Virus record (IMG/VR): IMGVR_UViG_3300010885_034643
Location: 1-20,821 of that record
Reading direction: 5' to 3' (one strand)
DNA length: 20,821 nt
Origin: a virus
Numbering within the stretch: the first letter of the stretch is position 1; each line of letters starts with the position of its first letter. Shown one piece after another: positions 1 through 7,305 of the stretch. Position numbers and translations under genes: made by a program. The notes below the pieces were generated by a model, which was not told where the DNA came from, ran no database searches, and saw only the letters and a program-made list of their open reading frames with translations.

Positions 1-1148
1 CCTTGAGTAAGCAATTCGATTTCTTCTGTGGTGAGACTAGAAGTATCAAAATCGGAAACGTGCAAGTAAGCCACAGAATTGGTGGCCCTGCCCCAAGCCA
101 TTCCTTCCTTTTCTTGAATCATTGACTTGATATTGTCTGGCATAAAAGCATAAGGATTTTTCAATGATGAGTACTCCTCATCACCAGCTTCTCCAAAGGC
201 TATCTGCGCTGTCCGCCTCACATTCCCAGCTACAACGCACTTTCCGATATAATTCATCAGATCGACAATATCACCACTGCTCAGTGTCTTGCCGATCTTC
301 CTATCCAAATGACTTCTGAACATTTGGTGCATATCAGATAGGATATTAGCTCCAGCAGCAGTTCCACCAAACCCGCCGATTTGTGAACCAGCTGGTCTGA
401 TCTTCTCATAATTAAAGACCACTTCACCATTGCCCGCCTTCTTGGTGTAAGAATGCAGCAAGGTTCTCAGTGAGTCGACCCAGCCTTCACGGCTATCGTG
501 TACTTCATATTCCACATATTTGGCTGGATTTGGCCGTTGTATCTCTACTTGGCCAGCGCCTTTGGTGTCGAAACCGATACCGACACCAAGCATACTCATG
601 TCCATCATGAAGCAGTACGGTTCGGCTGGGTCTGTATGGCGTTTCATGTCTGTGGATGTCATCCCACAGTTGTTTAGAGCGGCTGAACCTCTGGCAAACA
701 TGAAATCTGTGCCCATCATCCATAGGCCGCGACCAGGTGGAAGGAATTTGAATGACCAAATTCTTTCGAACATTTCTTGGGCACTATCTTGTGCTCGCTC
801 ATAGTCCCATGGGATGTGTATTGAGAGGCAGTGTCGTCGCTGTATTTCATAGCATCCTTCTACTACTCTTTTTGCTACGTCTAAGAAGGATTCTTTCCCG
901 CCTTCTGCTTTATCTCTGGAGTATGTGCGGTAGAATACGAATTCACCTAACCCGTTGAATCCGAAGTTTGGTTTTTTGTTATTATATTGTTCTAAAAATG
1001 TGCTTGCGAGCTTAAATGGTTTACATTCTTTGTGGGCTGAACCAAAGTAGGTTTCACCTATGTTGACTATTTTGGGCGTTGGTTTTAGTAGTTTACTGCG
1101 GGTGCTTGATTTTGATTCTGGCATGTTGGGTTCAACCACTATCGACAT
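1..1148 (-). CDS. nrdJ: Adenosylcobalamin-dependent (class II) ribonucleoside-triphosphate reductase, N-terminal part, runs off the left edge
   Basis: The minus frame from the ATG at 1148 stays open to base 1, giving 382 residues with no stop; the C-terminal part lies outside the window. The protein would reduce ribonucleotides to deoxyribonucleotides with coenzyme B12 as radical source, supplying phage DNA synthesis. Residues 137-146 read PPGRGLWMMG, followed by ALNNC with Cys161, which corresponds to the first redox cysteine of the monomeric Lactobacillus-type enzyme. GNVRRTAQIAFG at about 308-319 is another family signature. The thiyl-radical cysteine and its partner should lie further downstream and are not visible. 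The start is supported by AGGAG seven bases upstream. The family assignment is firm; choosing class II rather than class I rests on the combined PPGR/ALNNC/GNVRR pattern. A nucleotide-metabolism gene directly downstream of baseplate genes is unusual but known in phages. Confidence 0.88.
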   Translation of the reverse strand, partial: MSIVVEPNMPESKSSTRSKLLKPTPKIVNIGETYFGSAHKECKPFKLASTFLEQYNNKKPNFGFNGLGEFVFYRTYSRDKAEGGKESFLDVAKRVVEGCYEIQRRHCLSIHIPWDYERAQDSAQEMFERIWSFKFLPPGRGLWMMGTDFMFARGSAALNNCGMTSTDMKRHTDPAEPYCFMMDMSMLGVGIGFDTKGAGQVEIQRPNPAKYVEYEVHDSREGWVDSLRTLLHSYTKKAGNGEVVFNYEKIRPAGSQIGGFGGTAAGANILSDMHQMFRSHLDRKIGKTLSSGDIVDLMNYIGKCVVAGNVRRTAQIAFGEAGDEEYSSLKNPYAFMPDNIKSMIQEKEGMAWGRATNSVAYLHVSDFDTSSLTTEEIELLTQ

Positions 1149-1291
1149 AGAACTGCTCCTGACCAGTCTAAGACTGGTTTTTTTGTGTGTGCTCTAGGAT
1201 ACCATCCTGGGATGCTTGAAAGCATCGACAGTGTAGCTACTGGGCCAGCGCCAATTAAAATTTTGAGGAGAATCGTTATATGCGACGACAT
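1139..1291 (-). CDS. Possible small hydrophobic protein (50 aa)
   Basis: This short frame is reconstructed by hand. ATG at 1291, stop TAG at 1141-1139, 50 residues. It starts MSSHITILLKILIGAG, so the N-terminal half is hydrophobic enough for one membrane segment, and the C-terminal half is polar and basic (PRAHTKK). It begins 8 bases after the stop of the preceding minus-strand gene and its stop overlaps the reductase start by 10 bases. That tight fit argues for a coupled gene. AGGA lies only three bases before the ATG, closer than ideal, with GAGGG further up. No family is recognised. It could equally be a non-coding leader of the reductase gene, so confidence is low. Confidence 0.35.
   Translation of the reverse strand: MSSHITILLKILIGAGPVATLSMLSSIPGWYPRAHTKKPVLDWSGAVLCR
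1162..1184 (+). terminator. Hairpin with T-tract beside the reductase ribosome-binding site
   Basis: ACCAGTC (1162-1168) and GACTGGT (1172-1178) form a perfect 7-bp stem with a TAA loop, and a run of seven T ends at 1184. On the plus strand this has the form of an intrinsic terminator, but no plus-strand gene lies directly upstream. It would stop antisense transcription out of the reductase 5' end. In the minus-strand mRNA the same hairpin lies one base upstream of the AGGAG of the reductase gene, where it could influence translation or mRNA stability. Which role applies, if either, cannot be decided here. Confidence 0.4.
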
Positions 1292-1299
1292 AATTCCTA

Positions 1300-1932
1300 T
1301 CATCCCTCGAGCGCTCTGATCACTACCTCTGAGCTATTATATAGCTCGAATATCCGTCTCCGACACAAATACATCGCAGCATCCGTAGGGAGCATGTCTC
1401 GCTCATGCGGGTGAGTGATCTCTAATGAATTCAAAATCGAAATAGCCGACTTATTTATGGATAGGAATTCTAATGATATTTTCTTCGCAAAAAATAGGGA
1501 CGTTAAATTTGTAAAAGCCTGTTTGGTGGGCCTCTTTAAGAGATAGACCTTGACATCCGTAAGATTCAATGAATCCAAAAATTCAATAGTTGACTCAAGC
1601 CTTTTAATCATATGAATGCTATTATCTGCTTCATTCTTCAGTTTCTTATAACATATGGTCATCATATTTTGCTGGTGAAGGACTGCTAAACCTTTATTAA
1701 TAACTCCTAGCTCTTTAGCATGATTTATCGCGATATCGATAAACCTTTGGCATGTGTCTGGGTCGAAATCCCATTCTTTGAATTTTTTGGTTATTGATTT
1801 TATGAATCTCCACTGGTATGTCTTTGTGTGGTCTTTTGCATTTGGCAGCTTTAACTTTATGCCTTGCCGTAGATATGATTCGAAACAGTATTGCCATACT
1901 TCCTGTTCTGACAGAACAATTTCGCATATCAT
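1300..1932 (-). CDS. Conserved-looking helical protein of unknown function (210 aa)
   Basis: I chose ATG 1932 over the longer frame from 2007. The extra 25 residues are unlike the rest, and ATG 1932 has AGGTGG seven bases upstream. The protein is predicted mostly alpha-helical, rich in Lys, Asn and Ile, with no signal peptide or membrane segment. Residues about 35-60 carry an aromatic/basic stretch (TYQWRFIKSITKKF), followed by CQRFIDIAINHAKELG and a helix with HQQNMMTICYKKL. The helical, basic character and its place beside replication-type genes would suit a nucleic-acid-binding or loader protein, but that is only inference. It is transcribed divergently from the plus-strand gene at 1945 with 12 bases between the two start codons. 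Confidence 0.75.
   Translation of the reverse strand: MICEIVLSEQEVWQYCFESYLRQGIKLKLPNAKDHTKTYQWRFIKSITKKFKEWDFDPDTCQRFIDIAINHAKELGVINKGLAVLHQQNMMTICYKKLKNEADNSIHMIKRLESTIEFLDSLNLTDVKVYLLKRPTKQAFTNLTSLFFAKKISLEFLSINKSAISILNSLEITHPHERDMLPTDAAMYLCRRRIFELYNSSEVVIRALEG
1904..1918. repeat. Inverted repeat TGTTCT-N3-AGAACA
   Basis: A perfect 6-bp dyad with a three-base spacer (GAC) lies just inside the 5' end of the minus-strand gene that starts at 1932, and 27 bases upstream of the plus-strand start at 1945. Its shape fits a dimeric repressor operator acting on divergent genes. Such short dyads occur by chance several times in a window this size, so only the location makes it notable. Confidence 0.2.
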
Positions 1933-1944
1933 TGGGCACCACCT

Positions 1945-2229
1945 ATGTCTGAAAATCCTGAAGAATCGACAGTTCAACAACACACTGGCATTTTTGATGA
2001 AAATCATCCAGATGTCTTAGAGGTATTTGGCAGTATGTGCGAACAAGTTAACATTAACACATCAATAGCCATTATACAAGACCCAACAGATGGCAAACCT
2101 AAGGTTTTTGTACGAGGCCATCTATATGACGTTGGGCATTTAGTGACAAAAGTCGCCAACCATATCAAAAAAGAGCTAATGCAAGGATTATCACTTCTCG
2201 TAATAGTAATTGGTCTCTCTGGAATCTAA
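1945..2229 (+). CDS. Small plus-strand protein of unknown function (94 aa) nested in the minus-strand series
   Basis: ATG 1945 begins an acidic N-terminus (MSENPEESTVQQH), followed by a central region with IAIIQDPTDGKPKVFVRG and a helical basic stretch (VTKVANHIKKEL). The last 15 residues are hydrophobic (LSLLVIVIGLSGI) and are encoded over the 3' end of the converging baseplate J gene, with a 39-base overlap. The gene fills a 258-base stretch that has no minus-strand frame, which supports its reality. No good ribosome-binding site precedes ATG 1945; an alternative ATG at 2035 has AGAGG upstream. No family is recognised. Its promoter would have to lie inside the divergent gene at 1300-1932. 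Transcription would produce RNA antisense to the baseplate J 3' end. Confidence 0.6.
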   Translation: MSENPEESTVQQHTGIFDENHPDVLEVFGSMCEQVNINTSIAIIQDPTDGKPKVFVRGHLYDVGHLVTKVANHIKKELMQGLSLLVIVIGLSGI

Positions 2230-3777
2230 AACTACGATCTCATTGGTGCCAATTCTATTAACAGCAGTAGGACTGCTTTCCGAAGCAATGGTAGGCTCCG
2301 ACAAGATATTATTGGCTGGACTGAACACATCTACATACAACACACCATCCACACTCTGAATAGCCTCGACCAAGCTACTAATGTAAAATGACTGGCCCAT
2401 CTCCCAATTAGCGATATCAAAATACGCAGTAATCATTGCCTCTGTTTTTTCCTTCACTACCGACGCCTCAGCGCCCCTATTTAAAATGACATTAGCTTTT
2501 AAAGACACCTTTTTCATGCTACCATCATGAATAACAACAGTATCGGTCATCACATTTAGAGTATTCACATAGGTCTCAAGACCCTTCTTAAGACCAGCAC
2601 TGGGGCTTGATAAGCCATTTGAACCAAGAGCCAGAATATAAAGATCAACAATGCTAGCTCTTAAACCAATCCTGGCTCCAGCAACAGCTTTAGCAACCGT
2701 TCCAAATGCAGGGTGCGAAAAAGACTTGGCAGCTTGAGCGTAATCCGCAGCTGTCACGATAGATCTTTGTAAAGCATAGTCTTTTGGTGCCCTTCTCTTT
2801 GCGTCAGCTAAACTCTCGCGATCAGTACCACCGACAGCTGCCGTAATGTTCCTGAATCTTACGGATACCGGCGCGCTAGCTGGAGGATTAGCTCTCATCT
2901 GCTTCATAGTATCAAGCACAAAAGCACCAATCCGACCTCTCACACCACCGCCTTTACGATAAGTCACAGTAATAACAGAGCCAATCTTTGGAGAACGACC
3001 AGTAATGTCATCACCGAACTGAATGGTTATACCCGTCGAACTAACAGTAACCTCAGCGACAGAATCATTCGGACCATATCTCTCAATAGGATCAAAAATC
3101 GGGGTGTAAAAAGAAGCGACATTACCATAAACCACCTTGATAGTGATAGGGCTATCAAGAATGTTAGTATCAGCAATGTTTAAAACCTGATTTGGGCCGC
3201 CAGCACTAATAACCGAATCACTAGTGCCAGTTACACCCTCGATACCATAAGCTATCACACCACGTTTGCCAGCTGGTATAACAATATCACCAGTAAAATC
3301 AAAAGGCGATTTGAAGACCTCATAATTAAGCAGTGTATTATTAGGGCCGTTGATGCTTAACATCAGACCACCCTGAATCTGAATATCAGTGAAAGACGGG
3401 TTGTCTATAGATACTTCAACATCAGTTATAGCAGGAGTGGCATTTCTAATCTTTTGGTTTATCAGAGCAAGATGGTTTATAACTGCCTGTTCTGTCCTTG
3501 CAGTTGGTAAAGTCGATTCATTTGCTAGCAAATCCGCCCGAAGTGAAAGCTTAGCCACTATAGACGCCACGATTTCAGTTATCATCACAATGCCGTTACT
3601 AGCGACAAAGTCATTAAACTGATCAGGAAAATACGTAGCAATATACTCATATATCGCTTTGCGAGAAGTATCGAAATCTAAGCCACTAAAATCGATCTTC
3701 CGAAGCGACGCTGGTGTTAAAGCAACGCCAAACTGCTCTGGATTTGTGGGAAGATCAAAGTAAGTCATATCAGCCAT
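2191..3777 (-). CDS. Baseplate wedge protein, gp6/baseplate J family
   Basis: 528 residues. This is the wedge protein that joins neighbouring wedges around the hub and transmits the baseplate conformational change to the sheath. Family signs are the central FGDDITGRSPKIGSVITVTYR stretch near residues 254-274, then a Gly-rich turn, and later GGTDRESLADAKRRAP (316-331) leading into a helix with LQRSIVTAADYAQAA. The latter two are typical of the J/gp6/gp47 family. The gene starts three bases after the gp25 stop with a G-rich ribosome-binding site, so it is co-translated with gp25. Its last 39 bases are overlapped by the convergent plus-strand gene. Length agrees with the longer T4 gp6-like members rather than the roughly 300-residue P2 gpJ. 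Confidence 0.9.
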   Translation of the reverse strand: MADMTYFDLPTNPEQFGVALTPASLRKIDFSGLDFDTSRKAIYEYIATYFPDQFNDFVASNGIVMITEIVASIVAKLSLRADLLANESTLPTARTEQAVINHLALINQKIRNATPAITDVEVSIDNPSFTDIQIQGGLMLSINGPNNTLLNYEVFKSPFDFTGDIVIPAGKRGVIAYGIEGVTGTSDSVISAGGPNQVLNIADTNILDSPITIKVVYGNVASFYTPIFDPIERYGPNDSVAEVTVSSTGITIQFGDDITGRSPKIGSVITVTYRKGGGVRGRIGAFVLDTMKQMRANPPASAPVSVRFRNITAAVGGTDRESLADAKRRAPKDYALQRSIVTAADYAQAAKSFSHPAFGTVAKAVAGARIGLRASIVDLYILALGSNGLSSPSAGLKKGLETYVNTLNVMTDTVVIHDGSMKKVSLKANVILNRGAEASVVKEKTEAMITAYFDIANWEMGQSFYISSLVEAIQSVDGVLYVDVFSPANNILSEPTIASESSPTAVNRIGTNEIVVLDSRETNYYYEK

Positions 3778-3780
3778 CTA

Positions 3781-4161
3781 TCATCCCCCAGAAACAAGTC
3801 TATCAATTGTGATGTACAGATTCGGGCTAACCTTAATCTGAGCCACCAAAAAAATCCTGAGTTCGTTTGTATTATCGGTGGCGGTCAGATTTAGCTTAAC
3901 CACATTGACACGAGGTTCATGAGTCTTAATGGACTCACTGATACTATCTCTAATGGCTAAAATCTGACGACTATCTAGCTGCTCAAAAATCGAAGACCTC
4001 AATATCGTACCGAATGTTGGCCTGAAAACCCTCTCGCCAGGCACAGTCAGTAACAATTGAAGCAAGTCATTCTTAATTAGCTGCTGATCTTCTTGCCTTG
4101 ATAGAATACCACTAGGACCACCATAGAACGCTGGGTTAAACCCGTAGAGTATCGCACTCAT
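3781..4161 (-). CDS. Baseplate wedge protein gp25-like (gpW/gp25 family)
   Basis: 126 residues, the usual size for gp25. The family core is visible: EDQQLIKNDLLQLLLTVPGER at about 24-44, FRPTFGT at 46-52, and the conserved HEPRV motif at 81-85, followed by beta strands (VKLNLTATD, IFLVAQIKV). gp25 caps the wedge and starts sheath polymerisation; the family was once called lysozyme-like on weak grounds. The start overlaps the upstream gene's stop by four bases, and gp6/J follows after three bases. The gp25-gp6 order is the common arrangement in contractile tails. Confidence 0.92.
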   Translation of the reverse strand: MSAILYGFNPAFYGGPSGILSRQEDQQLIKNDLLQLLLTVPGERVFRPTFGTILRSSIFEQLDSRQILAIRDSISESIKTHEPRVNVVKLNLTATDNTNELRIFLVAQIKVSPNLYITIDRLVSGG

Positions 4162-4862
4162 TTTAATAACGCTCCTAATGATCTCAAAGCATCGGTTTCG
4201 GAAGACACTTGTAACTGAAGAGCAGCAATCTCGCTGTTTAGATTTCCCGCAATGATTATATTAGCAGACAGATCTGATTTCAGTTTATCGATGTAACTGG
4301 TCAGTGCACCGGTGCTATTTGCCAGCTCCAAGGCGGCTATAGCCTTGGTAGTATCGCTATTTTGTTTAGTCAAATTCAAGAGTGCAACGTTTTTGTTTGC
4401 TGCTTGTCTTTTCAGATCATTGATAGCTGTGGTCTTAAGATCAAAGCTTGATTGAATCGCTTGATTGATAACAGTAACGTCTGTTTCTTCTAGGCCAAGT
4501 TTTATAAAATCAAGATAATACAGATTGTGGCTGAGATCTGAGACATCTGACGTAATTTTATCAGCGTAAATCGCCGTGTCAATATCGCCAAATTCTAGTA
4601 TCTGCCCAACTTCGTATATCTTCTGACCAGACTGAACATTATTACCTTTGGCAGTTGAAATAGTGTAAACCAGATCACCCAATTTGGTCCTATTGATTTC
4701 TAAACCATCGATTTGCCTGATTTCTTCGCCAGTTGGTATGGTTATAAAAAAGATACTTGATCTAGATGGCGCATTGTTGCTAATATTATACGTTATATTA
4801 GTGCTAGCCAAAAATGTCGGCAACTGATCATAATATAATCCTGTTGGATACTTGATGATCAT
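4158..4862 (-). CDS. Baseplate-associated protein with C-terminal coiled coil, unrecognised
   Basis: 234 residues. The N-terminal 110 residues look beta-rich (YPTGLYYDQLP, SIFFITIPTGEEI, GQKIYEVGQI). From about residue 130 to the end it is nearly continuous helix with heptad-like spacing of Leu/Ile/Ala (INDLKRQAANKNVALLNL, LNSEIAALQLQV), suggesting a trimeric or dimeric coiled coil. The first base of its start lies just beyond the spike stop in an ATGA-type overlap, and its stop overlaps the gp25 start, so translation is coupled on both sides. Its place between spike and gp25 makes a structural baseplate or tail-tip role likely. No family is recognised. Confidence 0.75.
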   Translation of the reverse strand: MIIKYPTGLYYDQLPTFLASTNITYNISNNAPSRSSIFFITIPTGEEIRQIDGLEINRTKLGDLVYTISTAKGNNVQSGQKIYEVGQILEFGDIDTAIYADKITSDVSDLSHNLYYLDFIKLGLEETDVTVINQAIQSSFDLKTTAINDLKRQAANKNVALLNLTKQNSDTTKAIAALELANSTGALTSYIDKLKSDLSANIIIAGNLNSEIAALQLQVSSETDALRSLGALLK

Positions 4863-6979
4863 ATTGGGTGCTCTATATCTTCCCTTGGTGCTGTATCAAA
4901 AGGACTATTGTATGTTTTAGCACGATCACCAGGGGATAATTTAGTATACTCTGATTTACCCAGACCAAAGACATTGTTCGCACCGGGATCTCTTCGAAAC
5001 AACTCGGCATGAACCTCAGAATCAGTTCTTACAAAATCCTGTATAGTAACCCTGGCGCTGCTAGAAGACAGATTAATAGCGGCTCCTGACTTCAAATTTA
5101 GATTACCACCAGCCTGAAGATTTAAATCACCACCGGCAATAATATTGATAGTATTAGCGCAAAAAATCTCGACGGTACCATCTACCTCATTGTTTTGTAT
5201 GACTATCTTATGAGAAGTATCATCCAAAATCTGAAACATACTGCTGGACCTACCAGATCGCCAAACACCGAGAGATAGCTTCTTGCTAAACCAAAAACCA
5301 CGCTCCTGACAATCCACCAACTCAACCCACGGACCATCACCACTACTACCATCCCTAGCCTCAAGACCCTGATTCGCTTCACCAGCATCAACGCCAGAGA
5401 TCTCCACGGGCTTGTACGGAGCATTTCCCTTACCAGCTCTAGTTTTAAGCCTAATATACTCATTGTCAAGATCTAATTTTAGATGGTGCGATCCAGTCTC
5501 AGCATCGGTGGACATGATCGGTTTTCCGATAAATTCATTTTCTTTTATGCCTTGGTGTGACATTGGCCATTCCTGTCCAAGCCTTGTCGACATCATCATA
5601 TATTGGTGTTTATCATTGATCTCAATTGTTTGGCCTAGTGGAGAACCCCATGTGCTGTGATTCGTGCTATCGTTTTCATTGAATTCGAAATAATACCCTA
5701 TCTCTGTCGCATCGTCATTACCTCTTTGGCACCCTGCATATCTTCTGCCCTTCATTAGTATGCCATTACCGGTAGGATCTGGCTTTAGTTCAGATTCCTT
5801 AGAGTCGCTGCCACGGTCATCTAGGACTATTTTATAACCGTGTCTTGTGACGAGCCTCATGAATCTAGCGTCTTTGTCCTTCCAATATTCATCTTCTTTT
5901 TCAGTCTTAGTACCCACCTCATCCAGCAAGAATCTTTTCACATAATTGTCTTCTTGAGGATCGAAACCTTTATCATATGCTTGGAAAAGCATACCGCCTT
6001 TAGTTCTTATTTTTATCCAACGCTGGTCCTGCTCGGTCTCTCGTGAAACATAGGCAGCTTCACCATATTCTGGCCTACATTTAGAGTCTATGGGGCCGGG
6101 TTGAGCCCAACCAACATCGCGGCATTCTATCTTGTGACCGTACCTTGTTAGAGACTCTATGCGACGCTGGTCTGTTCCCGGCTCCCCAGTCTTTGGATGG
6201 TCTTCATTCAATAGCTTCTGCAGATACAAATATCGCTTAATCTCAGTTATTCTGTCTTTATCTTGATCGTTGGTGATTTCACCAAAGTCTCCGTCTTTCT
6301 TCCAGGTGTAACCCTGGTCACCCATTATATGAATATGACCGTACCGTGTGGCTCTCACAAGATACTTTTTGTCTGGGTCGTTTTCGATGGGCGCCGTGGT
6401 CGAAGTCGCCAATATTGATTTAGCGCCTGGGTCTAATTCAATTGGCGGCGGGGATATTTCATGTTCTTTTGGGAAGTATCCGATGCTCGATGAGTAATCG
6501 ATATTACCATATCTGTCTTGGTATCCATACGACATCGGCCTCCCGTCCTTAGGAAGATAGTCGACATCGTAGTCTTCAAAAGCCTTCCTCTGACCCCTAC
6601 TATCATATGATAATGGTGTTATACTTGAGACCCGTGCTAGCGGGTAATAGCCTCTTAATGTTGGTGTAGCATGTCCGATCCATACAGGACCGTATGGGTG
6701 CTGCTTTTCAAATTCGATCCAAACCCAGTCGCCTATACAAGGCATAGCGAACTCGCCAGAGTTTACCCCACCAAGCCTGGAAGCTGATGAAGCCCATGGG
6801 CATTCTTCTGGCTTTAAGTCAAAGTCATGCAGCTCTGGGCACTTGAATCTTATTCTGTTCATGCATAATGGATCGTTGGTCTCTGCTACCTGTGCTCTAT
6901 ATATGCCTGGGAATCTTACCCCTAGTGGCTTGTGTCTATCTTCGAAAAATCGACCCCAGACCACGCTTGCTACGTCCAT
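4859..6979 (-). CDS. Central spike protein, gp5/VgrG-like, without lysozyme domain
   Basis: 706 residues. The N-terminal part (about 25-105) has the gp5 OB-fold pattern: GIYRAQVAETNDP, then MNRIRFKCPEL and GDWVWIEFEKQHPYGPVWIG. The C-terminal end (about 578-640) has SMFQILDDTSHKIVIQNN followed by alternating short strands (INIIAGGDLNLQAGGNLNLK), the beginning of a triple-stranded beta helix. In T4 the middle of gp5 is a lysozyme. Here the 450-residue middle shows no lysozyme signature and instead carries about six degenerate copies of a strand-turn motif TRxGHxIxxxDxG, near 210, 278, 325, 378, 465 and 512. It would form the membrane-piercing needle at the baseplate hub. It follows gp53 with a one-base overlap. 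Confidence 0.85.
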   Translation of the reverse strand: MDVASVVWGRFFEDRHKPLGVRFPGIYRAQVAETNDPLCMNRIRFKCPELHDFDLKPEECPWASSASRLGGVNSGEFAMPCIGDWVWIEFEKQHPYGPVWIGHATPTLRGYYPLARVSSITPLSYDSRGQRKAFEDYDVDYLPKDGRPMSYGYQDRYGNIDYSSSIGYFPKEHEISPPPIELDPGAKSILATSTTAPIENDPDKKYLVRATRYGHIHIMGDQGYTWKKDGDFGEITNDQDKDRITEIKRYLYLQKLLNEDHPKTGEPGTDQRRIESLTRYGHKIECRDVGWAQPGPIDSKCRPEYGEAAYVSRETEQDQRWIKIRTKGGMLFQAYDKGFDPQEDNYVKRFLLDEVGTKTEKEDEYWKDKDARFMRLVTRHGYKIVLDDRGSDSKESELKPDPTGNGILMKGRRYAGCQRGNDDATEIGYYFEFNENDSTNHSTWGSPLGQTIEINDKHQYMMMSTRLGQEWPMSHQGIKENEFIGKPIMSTDAETGSHHLKLDLDNEYIRLKTRAGKGNAPYKPVEISGVDAGEANQGLEARDGSSGDGPWVELVDCQERGFWFSKKLSLGVWRSGRSSSMFQILDDTSHKIVIQNNEVDGTVEIFCANTINIIAGGDLNLQAGGNLNLKSGAAINLSSSSARVTIQDFVRTDSEVHAELFRRDPGANNVFGLGKSEYTKLSPGDRAKTYNSPFDTAPREDIEHPI

Positions 6980-7305
6980 CAGTCATTTTCTCCAGCAATG
7001 CCAGTCTGTACGACTGAGCGTATAGGGTACTTTAATTGCAGACCCGTTGGTGGCCAATTAAGTACGTCAGTCACGTTATTGAATGCGATTAGAACCCAAT
7101 CAAAGTATGGTGTGCCGTATAGCATATTACTTATTAGATCCGGCCTTCCATTGTGATTGGATTGGACCACATATGTTTTTACATAGTCACTAGGGAGAGT
7201 CTTAGACAAAAAACTCGGTGGTGTCCATGTATCAACTGTTTCTACGTTGTCAAATATGACCGTTTCTGTACGCTTGAAGCGTGAATAGCTATTGAATTTC
7301 ATCAA
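6979..7305 (-). CDS. Baseplate wedge protein gp53-like
   Basis: 108 residues. The C-terminal half has the gp53/LysM-like pattern GRPDLISNMLYGTPYFDWVL followed by IAFNNVTDVLNWPPTGLQLKYP: a short-lived lattice of YG...W..IA..N.......P..G..L..P. In T4, gp53 joins the wedge last and lets six wedges assemble around the hub. The start overlaps the upstream stop by four bases and its stop shares one base with the spike start, so the genes are tightly coupled. The protein is shorter than T4 gp53 (about 196 residues) but close to other phage homologues. Confidence 0.78.
   Translation of the reverse strand: MMKFNSYSRFKRTETVIFDNVETVDTWTPPSFLSKTLPSDYVKTYVVQSNHNGRPDLISNMLYGTPYFDWVLIAFNNVTDVLNWPPTGLQLKYPIRSVVQTGIAGEND

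Noticed and set aside
1280-1414. Plus-strand 44-codon frame with a strong GAGGAG before its ATG
   Set aside because: It runs antisense into the 3' end of the gene at 1300-1932 and the peptide has no coding character. The Shine-Dalgarno match alone is not enough, though it could be re-examined with RNA data.
1933-2007. Longer 5' extension of the unassigned minus-strand gene (start at 2007)
   Set aside because: The extra residues overlap the plus-strand gene, look non-coding, and ATG 1932 has the better ribosome-binding site.
5203-5469. Second minus-strand frame within the spike gene
   Set aside because: Out of frame with a well-supported gene and without a start signal.
4859-6979. Lysozyme domain expected in a gp5-like protein
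   Set aside because: No glutamate/aspartate lysozyme motif was found between the OB fold and the beta helix.
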